DNA from: an uncultured Mucilaginibacter sp.
GTDB lineage: Bacteria; Bacteroidota; Bacteroidia; Sphingobacteriales; Sphingobacteriaceae
Direction of reading: 5' to 3'
NCBI GenBank assembly: GCA_913775265.1
Contig: CAJYJH010000078.1
Span: forward strand, 90,342-154,341
DNA length: 64,000 bases
Shown: positions 36,096 to 44,664 of the stretch, in pieces
Layout: each line of letters starts with the position of its first letter
How positions within the stretch are numbered: position 1 is the first letter of the stretch
The notes under the pieces: generated by a model
What the model saw: the letters and a program-made list of their open reading frames with translations, nothing else
Told to the model about the DNA's origin: nothing
Databases searched by the model: none
Position numbers and translations under genes: made by a program

Positions 36096-36193
36096 CAATA
36101 AGTTATTCCGATTTTTGTTAAAAAATGTTAAATACAAAATGATAACTTTTAACAGTTGTTATAGCGTGTTTGGCTTTGATAAACGAGCATAAA

Positions 36194-36994
36194 ATGAAGC
36201 TAAATTTTTATAAATATCAAGGTGCCGGCAACGATTTTATTTTGGTTGATAACCGGGATTTGCATATCGATCATCATAACCCCAACTTAATCAGTAAGTT
36301 GTGCGACAGGCACTTTGGTGTTGGTGGCGACGGTATCATGTTTTTGCAAAACCGCGAAGGTTATGATTTTGAGATGGTATACTACAATTCCGATGGTCAG
36401 CCAAGCAGCATGTGCGGTAACGGCGGACGGTGTATTGTGGCTTTTGCCAAGCACTTGGATGTAATTGGTCAGGAGACTGACTTTTTGGCGGTAGACGGCC
36501 CTCATTATGCCAAGGTTTCCGAGTCGGGCGATTGGGTAAGCCTGCAGATGATTGATGTTGACACCGTGCAGCGCGACGCTGAAGCGTATGTGTTAAATAC
36601 AGGATCGCCGCATTACGTAAAATTAACAAACGATTTAGCGCACAAAGATGTATTTGCCGAAGGTCGTGCCATCCGTAATAATAGTACTTATCTGGCTAAA
36701 GGCATCAATGTAAACTTTGTGGAACCGTTAGAAGATGGATATTTTGTTCGTACGTACGAACGTGGGGTAGAAGACGAGACTTATGCTTGCGGCACCGGTG
36801 TAACTGCCGTAGCCTTAGCCATGGCGCAAGAAAGTGGGCAAACCGGCACCATTAGCACGCCTGTTAAAGTATTGGGCGGCAATCTTAACATCCGATTCGA
36901 CTACGACGGACAAAAGTACAGCAACATCTTTTTGGAAGGACCTGCGGTTAGGGTTTTTAGCGGAGAGATTGAAGTAGATCTGGCCGCCTTATGA
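36194..36994 (+). CDS. dapF: Diaminopimelate epimerase
   Basis: A 266-residue PLP-independent racemase converting LL- to meso-diaminopimelate for lysine and peptidoglycan synthesis. The two catalytic Cys residues are visible: C74 in MCGNGGRC and C199 in YACGTGVTAVAL. The start is placed at ATG 36194 (MKLNFYKYQGAGNDF), matching the usual N-terminus; an upstream in-frame start is less likely. The stop overlaps the next gene by ATGA, which suggests translational coupling. Confidence 0.95.
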   Translation: MKLNFYKYQGAGNDFILVDNRDLHIDHHNPNLISKLCDRHFGVGGDGIMFLQNREGYDFEMVYYNSDGQPSSMCGNGGRCIVAFAKHLDVIGQETDFLAVDGPHYAKVSESGDWVSLQMIDVDTVQRDAEAYVLNTGSPHYVKLTNDLAHKDVFAEGRAIRNNSTYLAKGINVNFVEPLEDGYFVRTYERGVEDETYACGTGVTAVALAMAQESGQTGTISTPVKVLGGNLNIRFDYDGQKYSNIFLEGPAVRVFSGEIEVDLAAL

Positions 36995-37374
36995 AGTATA
37001 TAGGTTATAATTCTGATATTATTAATTATCTCACCGGCGATTTGACGTTATTGAACGCCATCATCAAAAATTTTAAGAAGCACTTGGTGGATGGCGAACC
37101 TGCCATCAGCATTATGTTCGAGTTGGGATATACCGAGGCGGATGTGATGCTTACGTTTACCGACATTTTTAAAAGCAGTTTTGAGGCTATCCCGGTGGAG
37201 GGTGAGTATGAAGTAGACTCGTGCAAGTTTTACCATATCGGCAGCAAGGTTTATTTCTCGCTCGACCCGGACGAAACGCCGGACGGTGTTGATGGTATTT
37301 CGGCAGATGATAACGATTACATTCTGAGCGGGCGGGTAGAAGGGTATATCTTTGAGCAAAATGCTGAAGATTAA
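36991..37374 (+). CDS. Hypothetical protein coupled to dapF
   Basis: A 127-residue soluble acidic protein starting with the ATG that overlaps the dapF stop. No signal peptide, membrane helix or known motif is seen. The overlap points to co-translation with dapF, so a role in the same process is possible, but nothing in the sequence identifies it. Confidence 0.75.
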   Translation: MKYIGYNSDIINYLTGDLTLLNAIIKNFKKHLVDGEPAISIMFELGYTEADVMLTFTDIFKSSFEAIPVEGEYEVDSCKFYHIGSKVYFSLDPDETPDGVDGISADDNDYILSGRVEGYIFEQNAED

Positions 37375-37428
37375 CATCGATTTATTTGTTTTAATAGAGT
37401 TTTAGGTGACCTCATTGTAATAAAGTAC

Positions 37429-37459
37429 TTGCAAGTCATCAGGTTGTCGCTTACCTTTG
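37429..37459 (+). promoter_or_regulatory. Promoter of the HYC_CC_PP gene
   Basis: TTG at 37429-37431 and TACCTTTG at 37452-37459, separated by 20 bases, match the Bacteroidota consensus closely. The HYC_CC_PP ATG follows at 37464, so the mRNA would be nearly leaderless. Confidence 0.7.
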
Positions 37460-37463
37460 TGCT

Positions 37464-37859
37464 ATGTTTAAAAAGTCGGGAGCTTTAGGTTTAGCTTTAC
37501 TCTACACCATTACGGTGTTAGGGTTTGCGCTTAATCTGCATTACTGCGGCACTAAGGTGGCGTCGGTAAAAATCTCGGCTTCGGCTAAACAACACCAGTC
37601 TGATACTACCTGCGGCATGAAAATGAATTGCTGCAAAAATCATCAGGTTGAGGTAAAGGTAAAAGACGATCACCAAGCCGGCGAAACCTCTTTTCTGGCT
37701 AAAATCTTTGCCTTCGAAATTCCAAAGCTACCTTTCGAAGATTTTGTTTTCTCGGCTCAAAAAGCCCTGTTAGAAAAATTCTTCGACCGTGGTCCGCCCG
37801 AAAGTCAGCCTGTTAGTAAAGTGGCTACTTTCATCCGTAATTGTACCTTCCGTCTTTGA
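37464..37859 (+). CDS. HYC_CC_PP family protein
   Basis: A 131-residue protein with one hydrophobic segment near the N-terminus (ALGLALLYTITVLGFALNL) then HYCGTK, a CC pair in MKMNCCKNH and a PP in RGPPES. This is the H-Y-C, CC and PP signature of the family found beside metal transport genes in Bacteroidota. Its role is not known; Cys/His content suggests metal contact. It has its own promoter and starts a cluster with an HMA protein and a beta-rich outer-membrane protein. Confidence 0.8.
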   Translation: MFKKSGALGLALLYTITVLGFALNLHYCGTKVASVKISASAKQHQSDTTCGMKMNCCKNHQVEVKVKDDHQAGETSFLAKIFAFEIPKLPFEDFVFSAQKALLEKFFDRGPPESQPVSKVATFIRNCTFRL

Positions 37860-37951
37860 TCAAATTTAATTGTACTGCTTAAATGCATAGCTGTATAGCA
37901 TAGCTTATGCCTTACTGTTTTATCCTACAATTATTTATTTGATCAATTTTC

Positions 37952-38446
37952 ATGAAAACTATAAAAATCTTTATAGCCTTATTGGCTATCTCTGTAAGCG
38001 CAGCTAAAGCGCAATTTGTTAAAGCCGAATTACAGGTAAGCGGACTAACCTGCTCTATGTGTTCAAAAGCTACCGAAAAATCATTGCGTACCCTTCCTTT
38101 TATCAGCGATATTAAACCAGATCTCAATCGTAATTTATTTGTAATTACGTTTAACCCGGCCGCGCCTGTTAATTTGGATCAGATAGGCAAAAAGGTGCAA
38201 AGCGCAGGTTTTGCCGTTAACCAGTTAAAAACCACCATTAACTTTGATAAGCTTAAAGTAAGCGACAATAAGTTTAATTACAGTGGAGACACTTACCAGG
38301 TGGTAAACGCAGGTACTAAAAGCCCGGAAGGTGTTTTGCCTGTTACTATTGTAAGCAAAGGTTTGGCATCAGCAGCTACCCTGAAAAAGTATAATAGCGT
38401 TACCGCTGCACAAGGTAACGGCAAGGTATATCAGGTAGTACTGTAA
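37952..38446 (+). CDS. Secreted heavy-metal-associated (HMA) domain protein
   Basis: A 164-residue exported protein. The signal peptide (MKTIKIFIALLAISVSAAKAQ) is followed by a ferredoxin-like HMA fold with the metal motif GLTCSMCS (CxxC), then the family-typical EKSLRTLPFISDIKPDLNRN. This domain binds Cu(I) or similar metals. The C-terminal half is unrecognised. It is flanked by HYC_CC_PP and an outer-membrane protein gene, 12 bases before the latter. Confidence 0.85.
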   Translation: MKTIKIFIALLAISVSAAKAQFVKAELQVSGLTCSMCSKATEKSLRTLPFISDIKPDLNRNLFVITFNPAAPVNLDQIGKKVQSAGFAVNQLKTTINFDKLKVSDNKFNYSGDTYQVVNAGTKSPEGVLPVTIVSKGLASAATLKKYNSVTAAQGNGKVYQVVL

Positions 38447-38458
38447 GTAACTATAGCA

Positions 38459-39262
38459 ATGTATAAAAAGCTATGGCTTACCTTTTGGGGTACACTGGTA
38501 TGGGTGTGCCCCCTAATGGCGCAGGAGTTATACGTGAACACTGAGCCCGCCAGCAATATGGCAGCAAAATCATTAGGCATCAGACTGGAAAATCAGGGAT
38601 ACTTTAAGCCCGATTTTAAAAACCGCTATACGTTTGAGCTGATGTATGGTGTAAACAAAAATCTGATGGTACATGGTACATTGTATGCCTCAGATTATTA
38701 CCAGAAAAGTCAGCATTTTGAAGGTGTGAGTGCTTATGCTAAATACCGTTTTTACTCAGTGGATAGTGTGCAACGGCACTTTCGTATGGCAGCTTTTGCC
38801 AAAGTGGCCAGCATCAACAACCGCACTCCCAACCAGGAAATTGCTTTAGAGGGCGATAACTCCGGTGTACAAGGCGGATTGGTAGCTACGCAACTGTTGC
38901 ACAAACTGGCTTTATCGGGATCGTTGAGCTATCTGCGTGCTTTTGAAAATCGTGGAGGGTACGATCCGATTAATCACAACAGTGTTGCCTATACCTTATC
39001 GGCCGGGTACTTGTTGTTCCCAAAGCAGTATACTAACTACGAGCAAACCAATATTAACTTGTATGCCGAGCTGTTGGGTAAAACCAACCCGGGCAAGGGG
39101 CAGTATTATCTGGATATAGCGCCGGCCGTGCAGTTTATTTTCAATAGTAATTTGCGGGTTGATTTATCGTACCGTACGCCGCTAACTAACCACATGGTGC
39201 GTAACACCCAAAACATGTACTTAGTGCGGGTGGAGTATAACTTGTTTAACATTTTTAATTGA
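38459..39262 (+). CDS. Beta-rich outer-membrane protein, unknown
   Basis: A 267-residue protein with a signal peptide ending PLMAQ. The mature chain has alternating amphipathic strands (YTFELMYGVNKNLMVHGTLY; QYYLDIAPAVQFIFN) and ends in a hydrophobic-aromatic strand (LVRVEYNLFNIFN), the mark of an outer-membrane beta-barrel. It has no plug or TonB box. Encoded 12 bases after the HMA gene, it probably belongs to the same operon and may be a metal-related porin or sensor. Function is inferred from neighbours only. Confidence 0.75.
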   Translation: MYKKLWLTFWGTLVWVCPLMAQELYVNTEPASNMAAKSLGIRLENQGYFKPDFKNRYTFELMYGVNKNLMVHGTLYASDYYQKSQHFEGVSAYAKYRFYSVDSVQRHFRMAAFAKVASINNRTPNQEIALEGDNSGVQGGLVATQLLHKLALSGSLSYLRAFENRGGYDPINHNSVAYTLSAGYLLFPKQYTNYEQTNINLYAELLGKTNPGKGQYYLDIAPAVQFIFNSNLRVDLSYRTPLTNHMVRNTQNMYLVRVEYNLFNIFN

Positions 39263-39277
39263 TGTTAGATTGAATTG

Positions 39278-39327
39278 CTCAATAAAAAAACGGCTTGCTG
39301 AAATCAGCAAGCCGTTTTTTTATTGAG
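39278..39327. terminator. Long bidirectional terminator between convergent genes
   Basis: Arms 39278-39301 and 39304-39327 are a 24-bp perfect inverted repeat (CTCAATAAAAAAACGGCTTG core) with a physical loop of at least 4 bases, and T-runs on both strands. Confidence 0.88.
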
Positions 39328-39347
39328 CGATAATAAGTTATTTACTT

Positions 39348-40676
39348 TTACTTGTCGCCTAATTGTGCTTTAAAGCCATACTTTTCGGCATAGCGGCGGT
39401 AAAGCTGCTTGTGCAGGTTATCCAAACTAATGCTTTTGCCTTGAATGTAGGCATTCTCTACGTTTAAGGTCAGCATATCCAAAGCGTCACCGGTAGAGAT
39501 GAACAGGTTGGCATCTTTACCGGTTTCGAGTGTTCCGGTAGTTTTATCCAAACCTAAAATTTTAGCATTGTTCAGGGTGATCATTGATACGGCTTGTTCT
39601 TTACCTAAACCGTAACCCACAGCCTGTCCTGCCTCGAAAGGTAAGTTGCGCTGGCGCCAAAAACCGGTGCCGGTCAGGCCATATAACACACCTGCATCCT
39701 GTAATAAATGCGGCAGCTTGTAAGGTAGGTACACATCGTCTTCATCCTTATCAGGCAAGGTTTGAGTCTCTTTAATAATGACCGGAACATTATTGTCTTT
39801 TAAAACATCGGTTACTAAATATGACTCACGACCGCCTACAATCACGGCTTGTACCCCAAATTGCTTTGCAAAGTTTACGGCCTGGATAATTTCTTTAGCG
39901 CCATCGGCATTAATGAAAAGCTTTTTGGTGCCATTAAATAAACCGGACATAGCGGCCAAGCGGTTATTAATTACCGCTGGCTTAGCTTCGTTATAACTTT
40001 TAGCTTGTGAAAAAAGGCTGGCAATATCATCGATAGCCTTTTGTGCACGCTCGGTCGGCGACTCTTGCGGTGTACCTGTTGGTGCACCAAAGCCTCCGCG
40101 ACGACCGCGGGCCGTGCGGGCTACCGGCCAGGTAAGGTGTATGCCGATGTCCTTTTTATAAGCAGCATCTTCCCAGTTCCATCCATCCAGCATCATTACT
40201 GATGATTGACCGGGCATAGTGCCTCCCTGTGGGGTTGGCTGTGCCAGCAAAACACCGTTTGACCGGACGGTAGGAATAACTTTTGAGTCGGTGTTATAAG
40301 CAATCAGCGAGCGTACGTGAGGGTTTAACTCGCCGGTTTCGGTTTCGTCATCTGTAGCTCTTACCGATTCAAACTCTACCAAACCTAACGAGGTAATGGG
40401 GCAGATAAAGCCGGGATAAACCTGCTTGCCGTTAGCATTCACCACGGTTGCACCGGTAGTATTAGGCGCAGTGCCTGTACCTACAGCGGTTATTTTGCCT
40501 TTATCAAAAGCGATGTAGCCATTATTAATTACCTGGCCATTGCCCACATGTATGGTAGCGCCGGTAATAACCATGGGTCCGGCTTGTGGTTTGGCCGGCA
40601 TAATGGTAGCCTGGCCAAACGCGAGGACTGTGCTGAGCATTAATCCTCCAAAACTTAAAACTAATTTCTTTTTCAT
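39348..40676 (-). CDS. Amidohydrolase-like protein lacking the HxH metal motif
   Basis: A 442-residue exported protein starting at ATG 40674-40676 with a signal peptide ending AFGQ. The composite amidohydrolase layout is present: ITGATIHVGNGQVINNGYIAF, then GKQVYPGFICPITSLG, and the C-terminal TGTLETGKDANLFIS. Where active enzymes have HxH after PGF, this has no His (CPITSLG), so the metal site looks lost. It is 22 bases downstream of a 1032-residue amidohydrolase and probably co-transcribed. It may be a pseudoenzyme partner; function unknown. Confidence 0.8.
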   Translation of the reverse strand: MKKKLVLSFGGLMLSTVLAFGQATIMPAKPQAGPMVITGATIHVGNGQVINNGYIAFDKGKITAVGTGTAPNTTGATVVNANGKQVYPGFICPITSLGLVEFESVRATDDETETGELNPHVRSLIAYNTDSKVIPTVRSNGVLLAQPTPQGGTMPGQSSVMMLDGWNWEDAAYKKDIGIHLTWPVARTARGRRGGFGAPTGTPQESPTERAQKAIDDIASLFSQAKSYNEAKPAVINNRLAAMSGLFNGTKKLFINADGAKEIIQAVNFAKQFGVQAVIVGGRESYLVTDVLKDNNVPVIIKETQTLPDKDEDDVYLPYKLPHLLQDAGVLYGLTGTGFWRQRNLPFEAGQAVGYGLGKEQAVSMITLNNAKILGLDKTTGTLETGKDANLFISTGDALDMLTLNVENAYIQGKSISLDNLHKQLYRRYAEKYGFKAQLGDK

Positions 40677-40698
40677 AACTGTATCAGGGATGAGAGGA

Positions 40699-43600
40699 TT
40701 AATGTTGTGCTTTGTCAACTGCGGTTTGGTTTTGTTTCATGCCGTTATACTCATCAGCAATTACATAAGCAGCATCTTCAATGTCGGTACACTCGTACAA
40801 GCGTGGGCGCTGAAACGCCGGGCGCTGGGTAGCATTACCGCGGCCTTTAGACTCAATCATTTTCTGGATGATGCGGACTTCATCTGCTTTTAATGCTTTT
40901 TGCTGCTCGGCATCTTTAGCATAATCCCAGTAAGGTATACCATCAACATAGGTTTTTTCGGCTACGGCATAAATGGAAAGCGGATTGGCCGACCATAATA
41001 CCAAATCGGCATCTTTGCCCGGTTTTAAGCTGCCCACACGGTTTTCGATGTGCAGCATTTTGGCCGGGTTAAGAGTGACCAGTTTCAGCGCGTCTTCCTG
41101 GTTCATCATACCATAAGTTACCGCTTTGGCAGCTTCCTGGTTAAGGCGACGGGCCATTTCGGCGTCATCAGAGTTAAAACCGGTTAACACGCCTACTTCG
41201 TGCATCAGCTTACCGTTATAAGGGATGGCTTCTGCTACTTCCATTTTGTAAGCCCACCAGTCGGAGAAGGTAGAACCTGCAATTTTGCGTGCTTTCATTT
41301 TGTCGGCTACTTTGTAACCTTCCAGGATATGCGTAAAGGTATTGATCTTAAAGCCCATCGAATCGGCTACGTGCATCAGCATATTAATTTCTGATTGTAC
41401 GTAAGAGTGGCAGGTAATAAAGCGTTTGCCATCTAAAATTTCGGCTAAAGCTTCTAACTCCAGGTCGCGGCGTGTGGTGCTGTTTTTAGCAGCACGGGCA
41501 GCTTTGTACTCTTTGGCGCGGGTAAAGGCATCAACATAAACCTGCTCAACACCCATGCGGGTTTGTGGGAAACGTACATTGGCATCGCCGAATGATTGCG
41601 GGCGGTTGCTTTGTTTAACGTTTTCGCCCAGTGCAAATTTGATGAAACCGTCGCTGCCGGCAAATTTGAGCTGCTCAGGTAATACCCCCCAGCGAAGTTT
41701 GATTAATTGCGTTTGACCGCCAATGGCGTTGGCCGAACCGTGCAATATATGCGAGGTAGTAACACCACCGGCTAACTGACGGTAGATGTTAATGTCTTCT
41801 GCATCAATTACGTCGGCAATACGAACTTCTGAAGTTACAGATTGCGTACCTTCGTTAATGCCGTTTGATGCTGCAATGTGCGAATGCTCGTCAATAATAC
41901 CTGCCGAAATATGTTTGCCGGTGGCATCAATTACCTTAGCACCAGCAGCAGATAAGTTTTTACCAATGGCTTTAATTTTACCGCCCTCAATCAATACATC
42001 TGCGTTTTGCAGGATGCCTTCTTTTTCGTTGGTCCAAACGGTTGCGTTTTTGAATAAGGTAGTCTCTGTTTTAGGGACGCTGGTATTACCATAAGCCACA
42101 AATGGATATACTACCGGGCCTACTACCGGTGTTTTAGCCGCTTGATCGGCACCAACTCCGAGACCACCTCTGCCGCCAAAGCCACCGGCCGGGGCAGCAC
42201 CAGTATAAGTAGCCGTCCATCTAACTGCACCGCCATCAGGCAATACACCCTCACCGCGCAAAGTAACAGGCGACATAGAAGTGATGTAACCGTTTAAGCG
42301 GATATTACCTGACGGCTTATTTTTTAAGTCGAAATACAGGTTTACCAAATCGCCGGTACGAACAATGGTGCCTTGCGCACGGGCACTATCGGCACCGGTG
42401 CGGTTAATGTTAGCGGTGTAAGCACCCGGCGTGCCGCCAATAACCAGAGTAGTATTAGCTAAGCCGCTGCCGCTTAATGAATACGTGCCGCGCAGGTCGC
42501 TTACGTCCATTTTACTTACCACAAATTTCTGACCTTGTACCCAGTTTTCGTAAATGATATTGTCGGGTTTAAACAGGGTAGACGAAGTAATAATAAAGTT
42601 GGCCAGTTTGCCTTTAGCCAGGCTGCCCACTTTATCGCTAACACCTAACATAGAGGCAGGAACTTCGGTTAGCGACATTAAAGCCTGCTTTTCGCTTAAG
42701 CCATTATTGATAGCGGTACGCAGGTTGGTCCAGAAGTCGCGGGCGTTGGTTAAGCCTGCACTGGTAAGCGCAAAGCGGATGCCTGCCTTCTCGAGCGCTG
42801 CCGGATTAGTGGGTGCCAGTTCCCAATTTTTCATTTGGGCGTATGATACGTTGCGGGCTTCTAAAGCGTCCTCAACATCAAAAGCCGCCGGAAAGTTTAA
42901 CGGAACAATAAAGCTGGCGTTTAATGCTTTAACCGCATCAATACGCTGGTATTCTTGTCCGTCGGTTTTGTAGATGTATTGTTTGGTAAACTCTTTGGCT
43001 ATTTTATCAGCACGTAAGATGCTTTGCACATCGCTTACCTCAAAAATTTGCGGCAGAGCTTGTGTGCGGTTAAATTCGGCTAAAGAGATGTTATATTCTT
43101 TGTTTTGCCCTTTATACCATTGTGCATCATAATAAGTCTGGCGCAGCAACGCAATGCTACCCATTAATGATGACGGGTAGTTAGTAGCAGCCGTTCCTTT
43201 GTTAAAGGAGTAATGCGCAGCCACCTCATCCTTAATCATTACCTCATTATCGCTTGCATTGGCCAAGGTTAGAACTGATGACGTACCGCGTGCAATACCA
43301 TCCTGAACCAAAGTTTGCACAGCGCCAAAGCCATTGCGTTTCAATTCTTCGGCACGGGTAGTGTTTACATGGAACAGTTTGCGGGCCTGTACATCTGGAC
43401 GGATGGCATCGTTCCAGCCATAAGGACCAGGCTTGGTTGATACCGGCACCGATACGCGGTTAAATCCACCGAAACCACCTGCCTGGCGTGGTACCTCGGG
43501 GATGCCATACGTGGTAAAGGCATCTACCAGTCCGGGATAAATAAACTTGCCTTTTAAATCAACAGCTACATAGCCTTTAGGCACCGAGCCACCGGCACCT

Positions 43601-43797
43601 ACCGACTCGATGTAACCATCTTTAATAATAAGTGTACCATTGCTAATGGTTTGGTTGGCGTTCACTACAATGGTGGCGTTAGTGAAGGCGTACTGCCCCG
43701 ACCGGATGTCCCACGAGCCGTTAACCGGGAAAGTTTCCTGGGCATAGCTTAAATGGGTAATCAGGAGGGCAAAACAAGCAAGTAAAATTTTCTTCAT
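40699..43797 (-). CDS. Tandem amidohydrolase protein
   Basis: A 1032-residue exported protein (signal peptide ending SYAQ) with two amidohydrolase modules. The first (about 25-430) has a PGLVDAFTTYG segment without HxH. The second (from about 590) has the full site: DEHSHIA (HxH), FITCHSYVQS, FTHILEG and GFNSDDAEMA. So only the second half is expected to bind metals. An about 100-residue beta-rich insert with TxTGxxAP-like repeats separates them. It is probably in one operon with the downstream 442-residue gene. Substrate is unknown; peptide or imidazolonepropionase-like amide hydrolysis is a family guess. Confidence 0.87.
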   Translation of the reverse strand: MKKILLACFALLITHLSYAQETFPVNGSWDIRSGQYAFTNATIVVNANQTISNGTLIIKDGYIESVGAGGSVPKGYVAVDLKGKFIYPGLVDAFTTYGIPEVPRQAGGFGGFNRVSVPVSTKPGPYGWNDAIRPDVQARKLFHVNTTRAEELKRNGFGAVQTLVQDGIARGTSSVLTLANASDNEVMIKDEVAAHYSFNKGTAATNYPSSLMGSIALLRQTYYDAQWYKGQNKEYNISLAEFNRTQALPQIFEVSDVQSILRADKIAKEFTKQYIYKTDGQEYQRIDAVKALNASFIVPLNFPAAFDVEDALEARNVSYAQMKNWELAPTNPAALEKAGIRFALTSAGLTNARDFWTNLRTAINNGLSEKQALMSLTEVPASMLGVSDKVGSLAKGKLANFIITSSTLFKPDNIIYENWVQGQKFVVSKMDVSDLRGTYSLSGSGLANTTLVIGGTPGAYTANINRTGADSARAQGTIVRTGDLVNLYFDLKNKPSGNIRLNGYITSMSPVTLRGEGVLPDGGAVRWTATYTGAAPAGGFGGRGGLGVGADQAAKTPVVGPVVYPFVAYGNTSVPKTETTLFKNATVWTNEKEGILQNADVLIEGGKIKAIGKNLSAAGAKVIDATGKHISAGIIDEHSHIAASNGINEGTQSVTSEVRIADVIDAEDINIYRQLAGGVTTSHILHGSANAIGGQTQLIKLRWGVLPEQLKFAGSDGFIKFALGENVKQSNRPQSFGDANVRFPQTRMGVEQVYVDAFTRAKEYKAARAAKNSTTRRDLELEALAEILDGKRFITCHSYVQSEINMLMHVADSMGFKINTFTHILEGYKVADKMKARKIAGSTFSDWWAYKMEVAEAIPYNGKLMHEVGVLTGFNSDDAEMARRLNQEAAKAVTYGMMNQEDALKLVTLNPAKMLHIENRVGSLKPGKDADLVLWSANPLSIYAVAEKTYVDGIPYWDYAKDAEQQKALKADEVRIIQKMIESKGRGNATQRPAFQRPRLYECTDIEDAAYVIADEYNGMKQNQTAVDKAQH

Positions 43798-43922
43798 TTT
43801 GCAGTATTTGAGTTAATCGCTTTAAATATATTTAATTACCTGCCCAATTTTTAGCAAGTTTTCAATATTATCCTGATTGTTACATCAATTTTTTCATAAA
43901 CAAGAGGGTGTATATTTTCTTT

Positions 43923-43930
43923 TATATTTG
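43923..43930 (+). promoter_or_regulatory. -7 element before the membrane protein gene
   Basis: TATATTTG matches TAnnTTTG, 16 bases before the ATG at 43946. No good -33 TTTG is visible. Confidence 0.45.
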
Positions 43931-43945
43931 TCAAAAATTAAAACT

Positions 43946-44395
43946 ATGTCTGCGTACGAAATTTTAAGGTACTTGCACTCTTTTGTAAGATTTATAGTGC
44001 TGGCTCTTGTTTTGGTGGCTATTATTCAATCTTTAGTAGGTTGGCTGGGTCACAAAACTTACTCAAAAGGTAACCGTAAGTTAAACTTGTTTGCTATGAT
44101 CTCGGCTCATACCCAATTGTTGATTGGCTTGGTATTGTATTTTTTGAGCCCTTTTGTACAATTTGGCGGCAACACCATGAAAGATGCTACAACCCGTTAC
44201 TGGACAGTAGAGCACATTGCCATGATGATATTTGCATTGGTTTTAATCACCATTGGTCACAGCCGTTCTAAAAAAGCAGTGGTTCCGGAAGATAAGCACC
44301 GCGCCATTGCCATATTTTATCTGCTGGCTGTAGTAGTTATTGTAGTTGCTATCGTGCAAAGTCATCGTCCTTTCTTGGGCGTGACCGGATTGTAA
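43946..44395 (+). CDS. Small four-helix membrane protein
   Basis: A 149-residue protein from ATG 43946; an in-frame start 69 bases upstream lies before the predicted promoter and is not used. Four hydrophobic segments are visible (FIVLALVLVAIIQSLVGW; LNLFAMISAHTQLLIGLVLYFL; MIFALVLITIGH; IFYLLAVVVIVVAIVQ). Conserved His residues in or next to helices (SFV..., SAHTQ, VEHIAM, IGHSRS) resemble cytochrome b-like proteins of Bacteroidota. Haem binding is a guess. Confidence 0.7.
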   Translation: MSAYEILRYLHSFVRFIVLALVLVAIIQSLVGWLGHKTYSKGNRKLNLFAMISAHTQLLIGLVLYFLSPFVQFGGNTMKDATTRYWTVEHIAMMIFALVLITIGHSRSKKAVVPEDKHRAIAIFYLLAVVVIVVAIVQSHRPFLGVTGL

Positions 44396-44471
44396 AAACG
44401 CATTTTGTTTCGGCTAACAGGTTTTAGCAAAAATTATTGCCCTGCATAGGCAAAAAAAGTTTCACAAAAAG

Positions 44472-44501
44472 TTTGCAGCGTAATATTTCTTTCTATATTT
44501 G
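44472..44501 (+). promoter_or_regulatory. trp operon promoter
   Basis: TTTG at 44472-44475 and TATATTTG at 44494-44501 are separated by 18 bases, a near-ideal Bacteroidota promoter. It precedes the trp leader peptide ATG (44513) by only a dozen bases, so the leader mRNA has a very short 5' end. Confidence 0.75.
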
Positions 44502-44512
44502 CCTTTGTATAT

Positions 44513-44557
44513 ATGACAAAACAATTACATAATCTTGGCTGGTGGCACCTTATTTAA
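44513..44557 (+). CDS. trpL: trp leader peptide
   Basis: A 14-residue open frame: MTKQLHNLGWWHLI, stop TAA at 44555-44557. It contains two adjacent Trp codons (44540-44545), the mark of ribosome-mediated attenuation at trp operons. It lies between the trp promoter and an attenuator hairpin, followed by trpE. Too short to be found by length filters. The function in control is inferred from the layout. Confidence 0.85.
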   Translation: MTKQLHNLGWWHLI

Positions 44558-44560
44558 ATG

Positions 44561-44643
44561 AGCCCGGTAAGTTTATGAATTAAAAAGATTAAGCAATTAT
44601 AAACCTGATTTGAGACCCGGCGCCAACCACGCCGGGTTTTTTT
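44561..44643 (+). promoter_or_regulatory. trp attenuator (terminator hairpin and competing pairing)
   Basis: ACCCGGCG (44615-44622) and CGCCGGGT (44630-44637) form an 8-bp hairpin followed by T7 ending at 44643, directly before trpE. AGCCCGG at 44561-44567 can instead pair with CCGGGTT at 44633-44639 (one G-U), which would remove the terminator. A ribosome stalled at the Trp codons leaves 44561 free; one at the leader stop would cover it. Confidence 0.8.
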
Positions 44644-44664
44644 ATGGATATTTGTGAACCATTT

